A DNA stretch of 39,749 nucleotides from Pseudoalteromonas sp. S2755 (GTDB lineage: Bacteria > Pseudomonadota > Gammaproteobacteria > Enterobacterales > Alteromonadaceae), in contig NZ_PNDS01000101.1 of assembly GCF_005886535.1 (NCBI RefSeq), positions 1-39,749 of the forward strand. Reading direction: 5' to 3'. The notes beneath the pieces were generated by a model. It was not told where the DNA came from. It worked only from the letters and a program-made list of their open reading frames with translations, and did not search any database. Below, piece by piece: positions 1 through 7,077 of the stretch. Each line of letters begins with the position of its first letter. Position 1 is the stretch's first letter. Both the position numbers and the translations under genes were made by a program.

Positions 1-102
1 TTTATCTTCACCGCACAGAAAGGCGCGCCTCACGCAACGGGAGATACAGTGGTAGTATTTGGTGTCGGTTAAACTAATTTGTTTTTTACGGGCAGTAGCC
101 AT
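1..102 (-). CDS. RAYT/Y1-type transposase, N-terminal fragment (cut by window edge)
   Basis: Reading the minus strand from an ATG at 102 gives 34 residues open to the window edge, beginning [19 protein letters not shown] and containing the stretch [13 protein letters not shown]. This is the typical start of the REP-associated tyrosine transposase (TnpA_REP, Y1_Tnp) proteins common in Alteromonadales, in which the [11 protein letters not shown] segment opens the HUH nuclease fold. The HUH motif and catalytic tyrosine would lie outside the window. A GAGGAAAC Shine-Dalgarno lies about 8 nt upstream of the ATG. The short repeats that follow at 171-235 fit a RAYT and its REP-like targets. Whether the gene is intact cannot be judged here. 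The family call rests on recognition of the N-terminus only. Confidence 0.75.
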   Translation of the reverse strand, partial: MATARKKQISLTDTKYYHCISRCVRRAFLCGEDK

Positions 103-461
103 AGTTTGGTTTCCTCAATCCTTTGAGTGCAGAATTAAAGCGTAGGCGGAATCTTAGGAAGGTGCAAATTAGTGGTGGGTGTCAGCGATTTGCGCGCATC
201 AGCGATTTGCGCGCAGTGGTGGGTGTCAGCGATTTGGCTTCTTGACCAAAATGAACGGGTTGGGCGCCTCGTTAAGCGACTTTAACAAGCTCTTTATAAA
301 TACCTAAGCCAATGAAAAATATGTTATGTTTTTTCATGTTAGCCTCTGCTGTTTAATTATTTGACAAACTAATTATGGCATTGGCTTTAAGCTAACCCAC
401 GAAGAAGTGGAGACAAGTGCCATGTGGGAGTCAATATGCCTAGGTATATCAGGAAAGATCC
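103..461. other. Intergenic stretch with REP-like repeats
   Basis: No gene is supported. The stretch holds the RAYT leader, two copies of a 21-bp repeat and a 17-bp tandem duplication (171-235). It also has a 9-bp inverted repeat, aagccaatg at 306-314 and cattggctt at 379-387, with a 64-nt AT-rich loop. A small CCAC-gaagaa-GTGG hairpin lies at 397-410. The rest is AT-rich with no clear promoter that I can defend. Confidence 0.6.
171..235. repeat. REP-like repeat pair with internal 17-bp tandem duplication
   Basis: The 21-mer agtggtgggtgtcagcgattt is present at 171-191 and again, identical, at 215-235. Between and overlapping them, the 17-mer tcagcgatttgcgcgca is repeated head to tail at 182-198 and 199-215. 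Two more copies of the gtgggtgtcag core lie at 959-970 and 985-1003. The unit is not palindromic by itself, so calling it a REP is an inference from the adjoining RAYT gene and the GTGG start. Confidence 0.6.
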
Positions 462-926
462 GTGAATAAATTTATATTAGTGTTATTTTGTTTTCTTTTT
501 TCGTTTTCTAGTAGTGCACACGATAATTTCACATCAGAGCAACTAATTGAGAAAGCAAAAGTATTTGTAGCGGCAAAAAATGCGCGTCAACAACCCAATT
601 CAACAATTAAAGAGATAGAAAACTATATCTCATTGCTTTCTGACGACTTTATCGATGAACACGTCAAATTTAAATTTACTTATACAGATAAATCTAAACT
701 TCGAGAGGATATGATTAATAAATTAAAAGATGAAATCATCCATAGTTCAATAGAAATAAATGAGGTAATGGTTGGCGCTAATGTCGTGATTGTAAAAATG
801 ACCGAATCAGGAAAAGTAAAACCTGCTCATTTAGATAAAACTATTGAGTATAGTAAAACCAATATTGTTTCACTTGAGTTTAACAAAGAGGGCTTAGTTA
901 CGCGCATCCGTCGACACCACGGGTAA
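462..926 (+). CDS. Small exported protein, NTF2/SnoaL-like (hypothetical)
   Basis: A GTG start is preceded by AGGAAAG at 451-457. The 154-residue product opens with a clear signal peptide: a lysine, then a very hydrophobic Phe/Leu run to about residue 15, then SSSA-H, with cleavage likely near residues 19-20. The mature part alternates helices and strands (VMVGANVVIVKM, NIVSLEFNKEGLVTRIRRHHG), reminiscent of NTF2-like/SnoaL folds, but no catalytic motif is recognisable. It probably acts in the periplasm, function unknown. The gene is much richer in A+T than its neighbours and lies alone between two groups of the same short repeat (171-235 and 959-1003). That suggests separate acquisition or repeat-mediated rearrangement. 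Confidence 0.6.
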   Translation: MNKFILVLFCFLFSFSSSAHDNFTSEQLIEKAKVFVAAKNARQQPNSTIKEIENYISLLSDDFIDEHVKFKFTYTDKSKLREDMINKLKDEIIHSSIEINEVMVGANVVIVKMTESGKVKPAHLDKTIEYSKTNIVSLEFNKEGLVTRIRRHHG

Positions 927-958
927 TCTATACTATACAAACGCTTTAATACATTATC

Positions 959-1003
959 GGTGGGTGTCAGCATCCATCATCATTAGTGGTGGGTGTCAGC
1001 GAT
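959..1003. repeat. Second group of REP-like repeats
   Basis: The partial copy ggtgggtgtcagc at 959-971 is followed by agtggtgggtgtcagcgat at 985-1003. The second is identical over 19 bases to the copies at 171 and 215, in the same orientation. The group lies directly downstream of the exported-protein gene. Confidence 0.6.
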
Positions 1004-1249
1004 CAATAGAACTACAACATCGAGAGCTTTAGTTGTAGCTAAAACTTGAGTCTCACTTTACCCTAATTTGAACTGTTATTATCCATATAAAGGCTTGAAC
1101 CAAGGAACGAAAAATAGCAAGCTCGCGCTCCTTCATCGCTATTTTACGCTGCTCCTTGGGGGAGTTGTTACACAGTCTTCACTTTCCTTCAAGGTACTAC
1201 AGCTTTCATGTAAAGGTTTCACCTTCTGTGTCCCACCAAAAATTTCTAG
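1004..1249. other. Non-coding stretch with long imperfect hairpin
   Basis: No convincing gene. A short inverted repeat, CTACAAC at 1012-1018 and GTTGTAG at 1032-1038, is followed by a larger imperfect hairpin. In the hairpin CCAAGGA at 1100-1106 pairs with TCCTTGG near 1153-1159, and AAAATAGC at 1111-1118 pairs with GCTATTTT at 1138-1145, with a loop of about 19 nt. No T-tract follows, so it is not a normal terminator. It may be a remnant of a mobile or small non-autonomous element. Confidence 0.45.
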
Positions 1250-1306
1250 TTGACTTCATGGATACCAACCACTACATTTGTAGTGGTTAAAAACTACAAA
1301 TGTAGT
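1250..1306 (+). promoter_or_regulatory. Promoter with two BlaI/MecI-type operators
   Basis: The -35 TTGACT (1250-1255) and -10 TACATT (1273-1278) are separated by 17 bp. The -10 is buried in a palindrome with perfect 10-bp arms, AACCACTACA (1267-1276) and TGTAGTGGTT (1279-1288). A second palindrome, ACTACA-AA-TGTAGT, follows at 1293-1306. The TACA/TGTA core is the known recognition pattern of BlaI/MecI winged-helix repressors. The position implies autorepression of the repressor-peptidase operon. A GAGG Shine-Dalgarno (1311-1314) precedes the GTG start. Confidence 0.8.
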
Positions 1307-1320
1307 GATAGAGGTGATAA

Positions 1321-1713
1321 GTGAAACTAAGTGAATTTGAATTAGACGTGATGAAGTTACTTTGGCAAGAAAATGCATGTACTGCCAGTGAGCTTCATAA
1401 ATATCTTCTTGCAGATGATACAAGAACAAAAAAAGTGGCTTATAACACAGTCAAAACAATCGTAGATCGACTAGAGCAAAAAGGTGCAGTCGAGCGCTGT
1501 GGTCAGCAGGGGAGGTCAATTGTCTATCAAGCAAAAGTGACTCAGCAAGCGCTTTCACAGCAGGCAACACCGCGTTTTATGGATCGCTTTTTTAAAGGTA
1601 GTTCACGCAGCCTGATAGCTCATTTCATTAAAGAAGAGAGTTTAGACGATGATGATATTGAGTATTTACAAAACCTACTTAAGAGCAAAAAACAGAAGAA
1701 AGAGAACGACTAA
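1321..1713 (+). CDS. BlaI/MecI/CopY-family transcriptional repressor
   Basis: The 130-residue protein starts at GTG 1321 after GAGGTGAT. Residues 1-75 form the family's winged helix: LSEFELDVMKLLW, then ASELHKYL, then the recognition-helix region VAYNTVKTIVDRLEQKG and the wing R-SIVYQAKV. The C-terminus (about 85-120) is the usual dimerisation helix. BlaI/MecI dimers bind TACA/TGTA palindromes and are removed by proteolysis when the partner M56 membrane peptidase senses a signal. The operators at 1267-1306 and the 1-nt overlap (TAATG) with the M56 gene support exactly this pairing. No beta-lactamase or PBP2a gene is nearby, so the regulated target lies elsewhere or is the operon itself. Confidence 0.9.
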   Translation: MKLSEFELDVMKLLWQENACTASELHKYLLADDTRTKKVAYNTVKTIVDRLEQKGAVERCGQQGRSIVYQAKVTQQALSQQATPRFMDRFFKGSSRSLIAHFIKEESLDDDDIEYLQNLLKSKKQKKEND

Positions 1714-3326
1714 TGTTTGATTACTTACTCACCGCAAGCTTGCTCAGCATGTTTAGCTTGACTAGCTGCTATTTTCTGAAAACTGCGCCTGCACGAACGC
1801 GCTTTTACGTGTTGGTAGTAGGGTTATTGAGTTGGCTAATTCCATGGCAGCAACTTTCCCCACCGCCTTTTTTAATAGATCTGGAGCTTTACACTATTGA
1901 GGTGAGTTCTATTTCAGACTCAGGGTCAACTCCACCGAACAGCATCAAGCAAACCACTTTGCACACCGAATCAAACTGGCTTTCTGGCTATACCATAAAC
2001 CAAGTGTTTTCAAATTTGTTTGTATTTCTAACAGTGGTAGGTGGAGGACTATTTTTAGCGAGAGTGTGGTCGTATAAAAGGTTACTAAGTGGCATAGAAA
2101 AAGGTGCCTACATCAGTGAGGAGCATCAATATCTACACTCGTTTTGCACCGTAAAATTTACAGAATTGAGTACCCCAGCAATTACGACAGGCCCATTACA
2201 GCAAACCATTTGGTTAGATTTTAAGATGAAAGGTCGACCAGAACTCGAATCCGTGATTGAGCATGAGTTAACGCATATAAAGCATAAGGACACATATTGG
2301 TTATGGCTAATATGTGCGACTGAAAGCGTCTTCTTTTGGAATCCATTCTGTTTGTTGTTAGCAAATTTGGCGCGACAACAAATCGAACTCAGCTGCGACG
2401 AAAGCTGTATGGAAAAACTGAGTGATAAATATAGATACGATTTGGCCAGCTTACTGTTGTCCGAACATCAATACCGCTATAAACATGCATCATTAGGTCA
2501 TTCAGTATTAGCCGTATCTCACTCGAAAAGTTTCAATATGCAAAGAGTTAAAACACTAAACAAGGAAAAGAAAATGAAATTATCCCATTTAATGATTATC
2601 ACGGTAGCACTGTCTTGTAGTGCCTTAGCTGCTAACCAAATTGTCTCTGAAAAGCAGGTAACACAAGGAGCGAGTAAACAAAAGAGTGAAAAGTCAGCAC
2701 GATATCAACAGCAATTGAGGGAGCTACTCGCTGGGGCGAAAGGAGCGAAATCGAATGATGAAACACAGCTTAAAGCAGCGGTTTCACACATTTTAAATTG
2801 GCATAGTAACCGCGGTTCGTTAAATGGTTTTGAAGAGCTGGATATAAAAGTAAAAAGCTTTACCTTGCTCGACCAAACCTATCATAAGCTAGGTCAATAC
2901 GAAGCAATCTTGACCGCTTACAATAATTGGTTTCCTGAAGGCTCTACTCAACCGCCATTTTTAAAAAACAGATTGGCATCAGCTTATATGCACCTCGGGC
3001 AACATCAGAAGGCAGCAGAGCAACTAGAGAGTCTATCTGAAAAAATGCAAAGTCGCTTTCAAATCGGTAGCGCTACTGATTTGGCGCGCGCCTACATTGA
3101 AATGGCAGACTACGATAAAGCATTAGCTGTATTAAACGGTGATGTTGTAACCAGTGCTGAAAATCAAGCATATCAAGATATCCTAAGATACTATGTATAC
3201 GAAAAACTGAATAACCAGACAAAGGTGAACGAGCTGAAAGAGCGTTTGCCAGCACATTATGCGAAAACGCCGGCAATATTACCTCGCTTACCTCGACCTG
3301 GCTCTTTGCTTCTGGCGAAGTTATAA
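1713..3326 (+). CDS. M56 (BlaR1/MecR1-like) membrane peptidase with TPR-like C-terminus
   Basis: This 537-residue protein has hydrophobic segments near residues 1-22, 30-46, 98-119, 195-215 and 290-306. The M56 zinc motif HELTH is at 184-188, and C-D-E (228-230) provides a likely downstream metal/acid residue. BlaR1 relatives use this domain to cleave BlaI-type repressors after sensing an external ligand. Here the region after the last membrane segment has no penicillin-binding motifs. It reads as helical TPR-like pairs instead (LASAYMHLGQHQKAAEQL, LARAYIEMADYDKALAVL). It is translationally coupled to the BlaI-type gene. Oddly, ATG 2574 (Met288) has a good AAGGA site 7 nt upstream and starts a signal-peptide-like stretch, MKLSHLMIITVALSCSALAA. 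A separate periplasmic TPR protein is therefore possible. The signal sensed is unknown. Confidence 0.85.
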   Translation: MFDYLLTASLLSMFSLTSCYFLKTAPARTRFYVLVVGLLSWLIPWQQLSPPPFLIDLELYTIEVSSISDSGSTPPNSIKQTTLHTESNWLSGYTINQVFSNLFVFLTVVGGGLFLARVWSYKRLLSGIEKGAYISEEHQYLHSFCTVKFTELSTPAITTGPLQQTIWLDFKMKGRPELESVIEHELTHIKHKDTYWLWLICATESVFFWNPFCLLLANLARQQIELSCDESCMEKLSDKYRYDLASLLLSEHQYRYKHASLGHSVLAVSHSKSFNMQRVKTLNKEKKMKLSHLMIITVALSCSALAANQIVSEKQVTQGASKQKSEKSARYQQQLRELLAGAKGAKSNDETQLKAAVSHILNWHSNRGSLNGFEELDIKVKSFTLLDQTYHKLGQYEAILTAYNNWFPEGSTQPPFLKNRLASAYMHLGQHQKAAEQLESLSEKMQSRFQIGSATDLARAYIEMADYDKALAVLNGDVVTSAENQAYQDILRYYVYEKLNNQTKVNELKERLPAHYAKTPAILPRLPRPGSLLLAKL

Positions 3327-3336
3327 ATCATTTAAG

Positions 3337-3363
3337 AAAGCCTGTAAGATGCAGGCTTTTTTT
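3337..3363 (+). terminator. Rho-independent terminator after the M56 gene
   Basis: AAAGCCTG (3337-3344) pairs with CAGGCTTT (3352-3359) around a 7-nt loop and runs into a T tract to 3363. It lies between two convergent units and may also slow transcripts arriving from the ABC genes. Confidence 0.85.
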
Positions 3364-3385
3364 AATTTACGAAACTAACCATGTG

Positions 3386-4279
3386 CTAGCCGAACAGTTC
3401 ATCTTCTAGTGTTTTACCGTTAACTAACGACTTGTAACGCCAACCCTGTTCACGGCAAAGTCGGAGTACGTCAATATCCACCTGTTGGCCGCTACGATAC
3501 TCAATAAGCAGGGCGCCACTGGCATTTACTGTCACCTCTTCAACACCTTGTAAGGTTTTCAAAAGCGCTATATGACTACTGGTGCCAGACTCTTTAAGTT
3601 TTACTGTCAGCGTGGCAAGCTCTGCTTCTTGAATACGGTCAACAGCGGTTAATTTACCATGCTGCAAATGTAATACCTGATCGCATAAATCATCGAGTTC
3701 GACTAAATCGTGTGAACTCAAAATAAAGGTCGTTTCAGATTGAAGCCTTTTTACGAGATTTCTGATCTCACGAGCATTCACGGGATCTAATCCAGCCGTG
3801 GCTTCATCAAGCAGTACAATTTCAGGTTGTGAAAGTAGCGTTTGGGCAATACAGATACGTTTTCGCATGCCATGAGATAACTCATGAGGCTTGGCGTGAT
3901 AGCAATCTTTGAGGTCGACAAGCTCAAGCACTCTGTGTGTTTCACTTTCGGCCGCTTTCGCATCTAAACCTTGAAGCTGTCCATATAAACGTAGCTGATT
4001 ACTGACAGAAAACCTTGGATCAAGCTGAGCATCCTGTGGAAGTGCGGCAAGGCGACCGAAAAGTGCAGCGCTGCCAGGTTTGTGGCTCAAAATTTGAACA
4101 CTGCCAGCATCTGCATTTAGATACCCGCAAAGCGTGCTAAAAAGAGTGGTTTTACCCGCACCATTTGGGCCGACAAGCGCAATGGGAGAACCTGCGTTTA
4201 GGATAAAAGATACGTTGTCTAGTGCGCGCTTTCGTCCATATGCTTTCACTAAATTATTAACTTCAATAATGCAACTCAT
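3386..4279 (-). CDS. ABC transporter ATP-binding protein (ABC-2 exporter type)
   Basis: A 297-residue nucleotide-binding subunit. Walker A is GPNGAGKTT at 37-45, the Q-loop region reads ALPQDAQLD, and the signature is LSHGMRKR. Walker B is IVLLDEAT followed by AGLDPVNAREI, and the switch histidine sits in ILSSHDLVELD. About 80 residues after the NBD form an extra C-terminal domain of the kind seen in single-NBD exporters. Its ATG overlaps the last 4 bases of the upstream permease gene (ATGA), so the two are translationally coupled and should form a 2+2 complex at the inner membrane. The substrate cannot be inferred. The family is often found in export of copper-enzyme maturation factors (NosF-like), antibiotics or lipids. 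Confidence 0.9.
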   Translation of the reverse strand: MSCIIEVNNLVKAYGRKRALDNVSFILNAGSPIALVGPNGAGKTTLFSTLCGYLNADAGSVQILSHKPGSAALFGRLAALPQDAQLDPRFSVSNQLRLYGQLQGLDAKAAESETHRVLELVDLKDCYHAKPHELSHGMRKRICIAQTLLSQPEIVLLDEATAGLDPVNAREIRNLVKRLQSETTFILSSHDLVELDDLCDQVLHLQHGKLTAVDRIQEAELATLTVKLKESGTSSHIALLKTLQGVEEVTVNASGALLIEYRSGQQVDIDVLRLCREQGWRYKSLVNGKTLEDELFG

Positions 4280-5082
4280 AGCGCGCGCCTTCTTAATAGT
4301 TCACAACTAATTGCAATTAACACGAAGCTATGTAGCACCGGTGTGGCAAAGCGAGTGAGGTTGATATTCTGTGCGATGGTTTCTGAGCCTTGGAACCCAG
4401 GAAATAGATAAAAAAGGTACTCTGCGTAAGGGCTATACTCAAGTGCAAAAGCGACCAAAGTGGCGAGCGTTAAGTAGGTCAAAATCGCGTAAATCATGCT
4501 CATTTTGCTTGAGTTAGCAAAGTGATTAGCCACAGACATCAGGGCAATAAAAGGTGCAGTAATAAGCGTTAGCTCTAAAACAATTAATGTTGCTCGGGTA
4601 AGCCCTGTGAGCCATAAGCTTGGGTCGCGCACCACCATCAATATCCAAGCGCCGAGGGCAGAAATGGCTATGAGCAACAATGTATTGAATACCTGCCCAA
4701 CAAAGCGGCCAACAACAATTTCAGCCCGAGATGTGCGTAGGGTTAGAAATCTCAGTGTGCCGCGAGTTCTATCTTCTACGGTTTGATCTGCACTTGAAAA
4801 GATCACAAAAAGAGGAAACAAGAAGATTGACCAAACTAAGTACAATGCAAGTTCCATTTCGGGCCACTGGGCAATACGATGCATACCAACGGCGCCGGAA
4901 AAACTCTGGATCATATTTTTGAAGTTGGGGTCGCTGACAATGGATACCGCTTCTGCAATGGCGTAGCGCAAAATGGCATACCAAACCAAAACAAATGCGG
5001 CGATGGCTATCCATCCGCGCTTCGTTGCAAACAAGCGTTGCAATTCAAAGATGGCTATTAAGCCAATTCTTTTTATATTCAT
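4276..5082 (-). CDS. ABC-2 type transporter permease
   Basis: A 268-residue membrane protein with about six hydrophobic segments, starting MNIKRIGLIAIFELQRLF with a first membrane span at about 27-47. The stretch DQTVEDRTRGTLRFLTLRTSRAEIVVGR is typical of ABC-2/NosY-like permeases, so I call it the membrane partner of the ATPase next to it. I chose the ATG at 5082 because AAGGA sits 5 nt upstream; the in-frame GTG at 5106 would add 8 residues and lacks a ribosome site. The gene is first of a two-gene operon and overlaps the ATPase by 4 nt. The substrate is unknown. Confidence 0.85.
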   Translation of the reverse strand: MNIKRIGLIAIFELQRLFATKRGWIAIAAFVLVWYAILRYAIAEAVSIVSDPNFKNMIQSFSGAVGMHRIAQWPEMELALYLVWSIFLFPLFVIFSSADQTVEDRTRGTLRFLTLRTSRAEIVVGRFVGQVFNTLLLIAISALGAWILMVVRDPSLWLTGLTRATLIVLELTLITAPFIALMSVANHFANSSKMSMIYAILTYLTLATLVAFALEYSPYAEYLFYLFPGFQGSETIAQNINLTRFATPVLHSFVLIAISCELLRRRAL

Positions 5083-5197
5083 AAGGATCCTTGCAAGTGA
5101 CAACACAGACTTTCACTACTAGAGCGGTAGACTGACTTTGATTTGAGCGTATATGATTGGCGCTAAAAAAGGAAGTTACTGAACTGTAACAAAATTA

Positions 5198-5234
5198 AAC
5201 CAATAAAAACGGGCACGATTAAGTGTGCCCGTTT
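5198..5234 (-). terminator. Terminator of the M2 peptidase gene
   Basis: AAACGGGCAC (5207-5216) pairs with GTGCCCGTTT (5225-5234), a 10-bp stem with an 8-nt loop. On the minus strand it is followed by a T-rich tail (TTTTTATTGG), directly after the stop of the peptidase gene. Confidence 0.85.
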
Positions 5235-5256
5235 CTTAGTCTGTATTTGCTAGCAA

Positions 5257-7077
5257 TTACCAGCCGCAATTACGGCCTTTATTTTGCTCATCTAGGTATT
5301 TTTGCAATGGTGCAAAGTAGTCAAGTACTGCTGTTGCATCCATTTCATCTTTACCTGTTAGCGTTTTAAGTGCTTGTTGCCAAGGTTTGCTGCTACCCAT
5401 TTCAAGCATGGCATTTAGACGTTCACCAGCTGCTTTCGAGTTGTAAACAGAACAGCGGTGAATGGCTTCTTTGCTGCCAGCAATTTCACAAAGTGATTTG
5501 TGGAACTGGAACTGTAAAATATGCGCTAAGAAGTAACGAGTGTAAGGTACATTACCTGGTACGTGGTATTTTGCACCTGGGTCAAAGTCACTTTCGGTAC
5601 GTGAAACTGGTGCTTTAACACCTTGATACTTCTCTCTTAATTCCCACCACGCTTGGTTGTACTCTGCTGGAGAAATCTCACCAGAGAATACTTTCCAGCG
5701 CCATTGGTCGACGAGTAGACCAAATGGAATGAATGCAACTTTATCGAGTGCCATCTTCATCAATAGCCCGATATCTTTTGACTCATCCGGTACGTTATCC
5801 AACAAGCCAATTTGCTTTAAGTAGCCAGGTGTTACAGATAGCGCGATAGTGTCGCCGATAGCTTCGTGGAAGCCATCGTTGGCGCTTTCTTGGTAATATA
5901 CAGGCTGCTGATTGTAAGCGCGTTGATAGTAATTATGGCCTAGTTCGTGGTGGATAACAGAGAACTCTTCACCTGTACGTTGGATACACATTTTGATGCG
6001 TAGGTCGTCTTTGGCATCTAAGTTCCAAGCTGATGCATGACATTGTACGTCGCGGTCTTGTGGTTTAATAAATAAAGAACGTTCGTAGAAAGTTTCAGGT
6101 AATGGGGCAAAACCCATAGAGGTGAAGAACTTTTCTGCACCTTTTACCATTTTGATTTCGTCGTAATTGTGTTTAGCCAGTAGCGCCGTTACATCATAAC
6201 CCGGATCTGCGTTTTCTGGCGCGACTAGGTCATAGATATTGCCCCAGCTTTGTGCCCACATATTGCCAAGCAAGTGTGCAGGAATTGGCTGATCTTGAGG
6301 CACTTTATCTTCGCCATATTTCTCACCAAGCTTGGCTCTAACATGACAATGAAGCGAATCGTATAGCGGTTTTACTTGGTTCCAAGTACGGTCAAGTTCT
6401 TTTGCAAAGTCGTCCGCTGGCATGTCGTATTTACTGCGCCACATGGCACCTGTGTCTGCGTAGCCTAGCTCATTAGCGCCTTCGTTGGTAAGTACCACTT
6501 GCTTTTCATAGAGTGGACGCATCGGTTTTGACATTTCACGCCAACCTTGCCAGATGTCTAAAAGCTCTTCATAGTCGCGACTATTCGCCATCTTAGCCGT
6601 CATGTCGCCAAGGCTTAGGCAAGTGCCATCATCTTTACAGTATTTGCCCTTGCCGTACATACCATCAAGCTCTGCTGTGAGCTTTGCAAGTTCCGCTGTT
6701 TTGTCAGCATCTTTTGGTGCTGGTAGTGTGAGGTTTAGCTTCAATTTATCAAGCTTACGGCGGGTATCTTCGCTTAACGCCAAGCCATCAAATTGTGCTG
6801 CCTGGTTTGCAAGTTCTACAAGCGCAGCGGTGTATTCCTCATTCACGTCCGCAGCAAGTGAAGCGGTGTCGTGAGTAATAAAGTTCGCATAAATCCAAGC
6901 TGAGCGGCTAGAGCGGAAGTTAAGGTCAACCAGCTGTTCTGACGCCTTATCTAAAAATGCAACTGCGTCGGCTTCTGATAACGCTTTATTTGTAGTTTCA
7001 GTGGATTGACAGGCAGAGAGTGCAAAAGTACTGGCAACAATGAGTGCGCCAACACTTAACTTAAATCTTGGTTTCAT
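5257..7077 (-). CDS. M2 family peptidase (ACE-like dipeptidyl carboxypeptidase), lipoprotein
   Basis: A gluzincin of about 606 residues. The zinc motif HELGH (380-384, counted from the GTG at 7086) and the third ligand E408 in HEAIGD are 28 residues apart from first His to Glu, the same spacing as in angiotensin-converting enzyme (H383/E411). The family removes dipeptides from peptide C-termini. The N-terminus is a lipoprotein signal, MKPRFKLSVGALIVASTFA followed by LSAC, so the enzyme should be anchored in the cell envelope and work on periplasmic or external peptides. I prefer ATG 7077, with AAGTGA upstream, over the in-frame GTG 7086. The gene stands alone with its own terminator. The likely role is peptide scavenging in a proteolytic marine bacterium. 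Confidence 0.92.
   Translation of the reverse strand: MKPRFKLSVGALIVASTFALSACQSTETTNKALSEADAVAFLDKASEQLVDLNFRSSRSAWIYANFITHDTASLAADVNEEYTAALVELANQAAQFDGLALSEDTRRKLDKLKLNLTLPAPKDADKTAELAKLTAELDGMYGKGKYCKDDGTCLSLGDMTAKMANSRDYEELLDIWQGWREMSKPMRPLYEKQVVLTNEGANELGYADTGAMWRSKYDMPADDFAKELDRTWNQVKPLYDSLHCHVRAKLGEKYGEDKVPQDQPIPAHLLGNMWAQSWGNIYDLVAPENADPGYDVTALLAKHNYDEIKMVKGAEKFFTSMGFAPLPETFYERSLFIKPQDRDVQCHASAWNLDAKDDLRIKMCIQRTGEEFSVIHHELGHNYYQRAYNQQPVYYQESANDGFHEAIGDTIALSVTPGYLKQIGLLDNVPDESKDIGLLMKMALDKVAFIPFGLLVDQWRWKVFSGEISPAEYNQAWWELREKYQGVKAPVSRTESDFDPGAKYHVPGNVPYTRYFLAHILQFQFHKSLCEIAGSKEAIHRCSVYNSKAAGERLNAMLEMGSSKPWQQALKTLTGKDEMDATAVLDYFAPLQKYLDEQNKGRNCGW

Noticed and set aside
171..235. Possible CRISPR array from the regularly spaced 21-bp repeats
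   Set aside because: Only two copies with a spacer-like gap that is itself a duplicated piece of the repeat. No cas genes and no palindromic repeat of CRISPR length.
262..300. Integron attC-like core sites (GTTGGGC, GTTAAGC, TTTAACAAGC)
   Set aside because: The core-like heptamers are in the wrong order for an attC folding unit, the second does not fit RYYYAAC, and there is no integrase or cassette array.
1068..1253. Plus-strand open frame of 61 codons before the BlaI-type gene
   Set aside because: It reads straight through the long hairpin at 1100-1159 and starts with a poor initiation codon. No ribosome site and no recognisable product.
1321..3326. Beta-lactam resistance operon
   Set aside because: The BlaI/M56 pair is present, but no beta-lactamase or PBP gene is nearby and the sensor part lacks SxxK/KTG-type penicillin-binding motifs.
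4731..5061. Several short open frames opposite or overlapping the ABC permease gene
   Set aside because: They lie fully within the permease coding region and have no ribosome sites or domain patterns.
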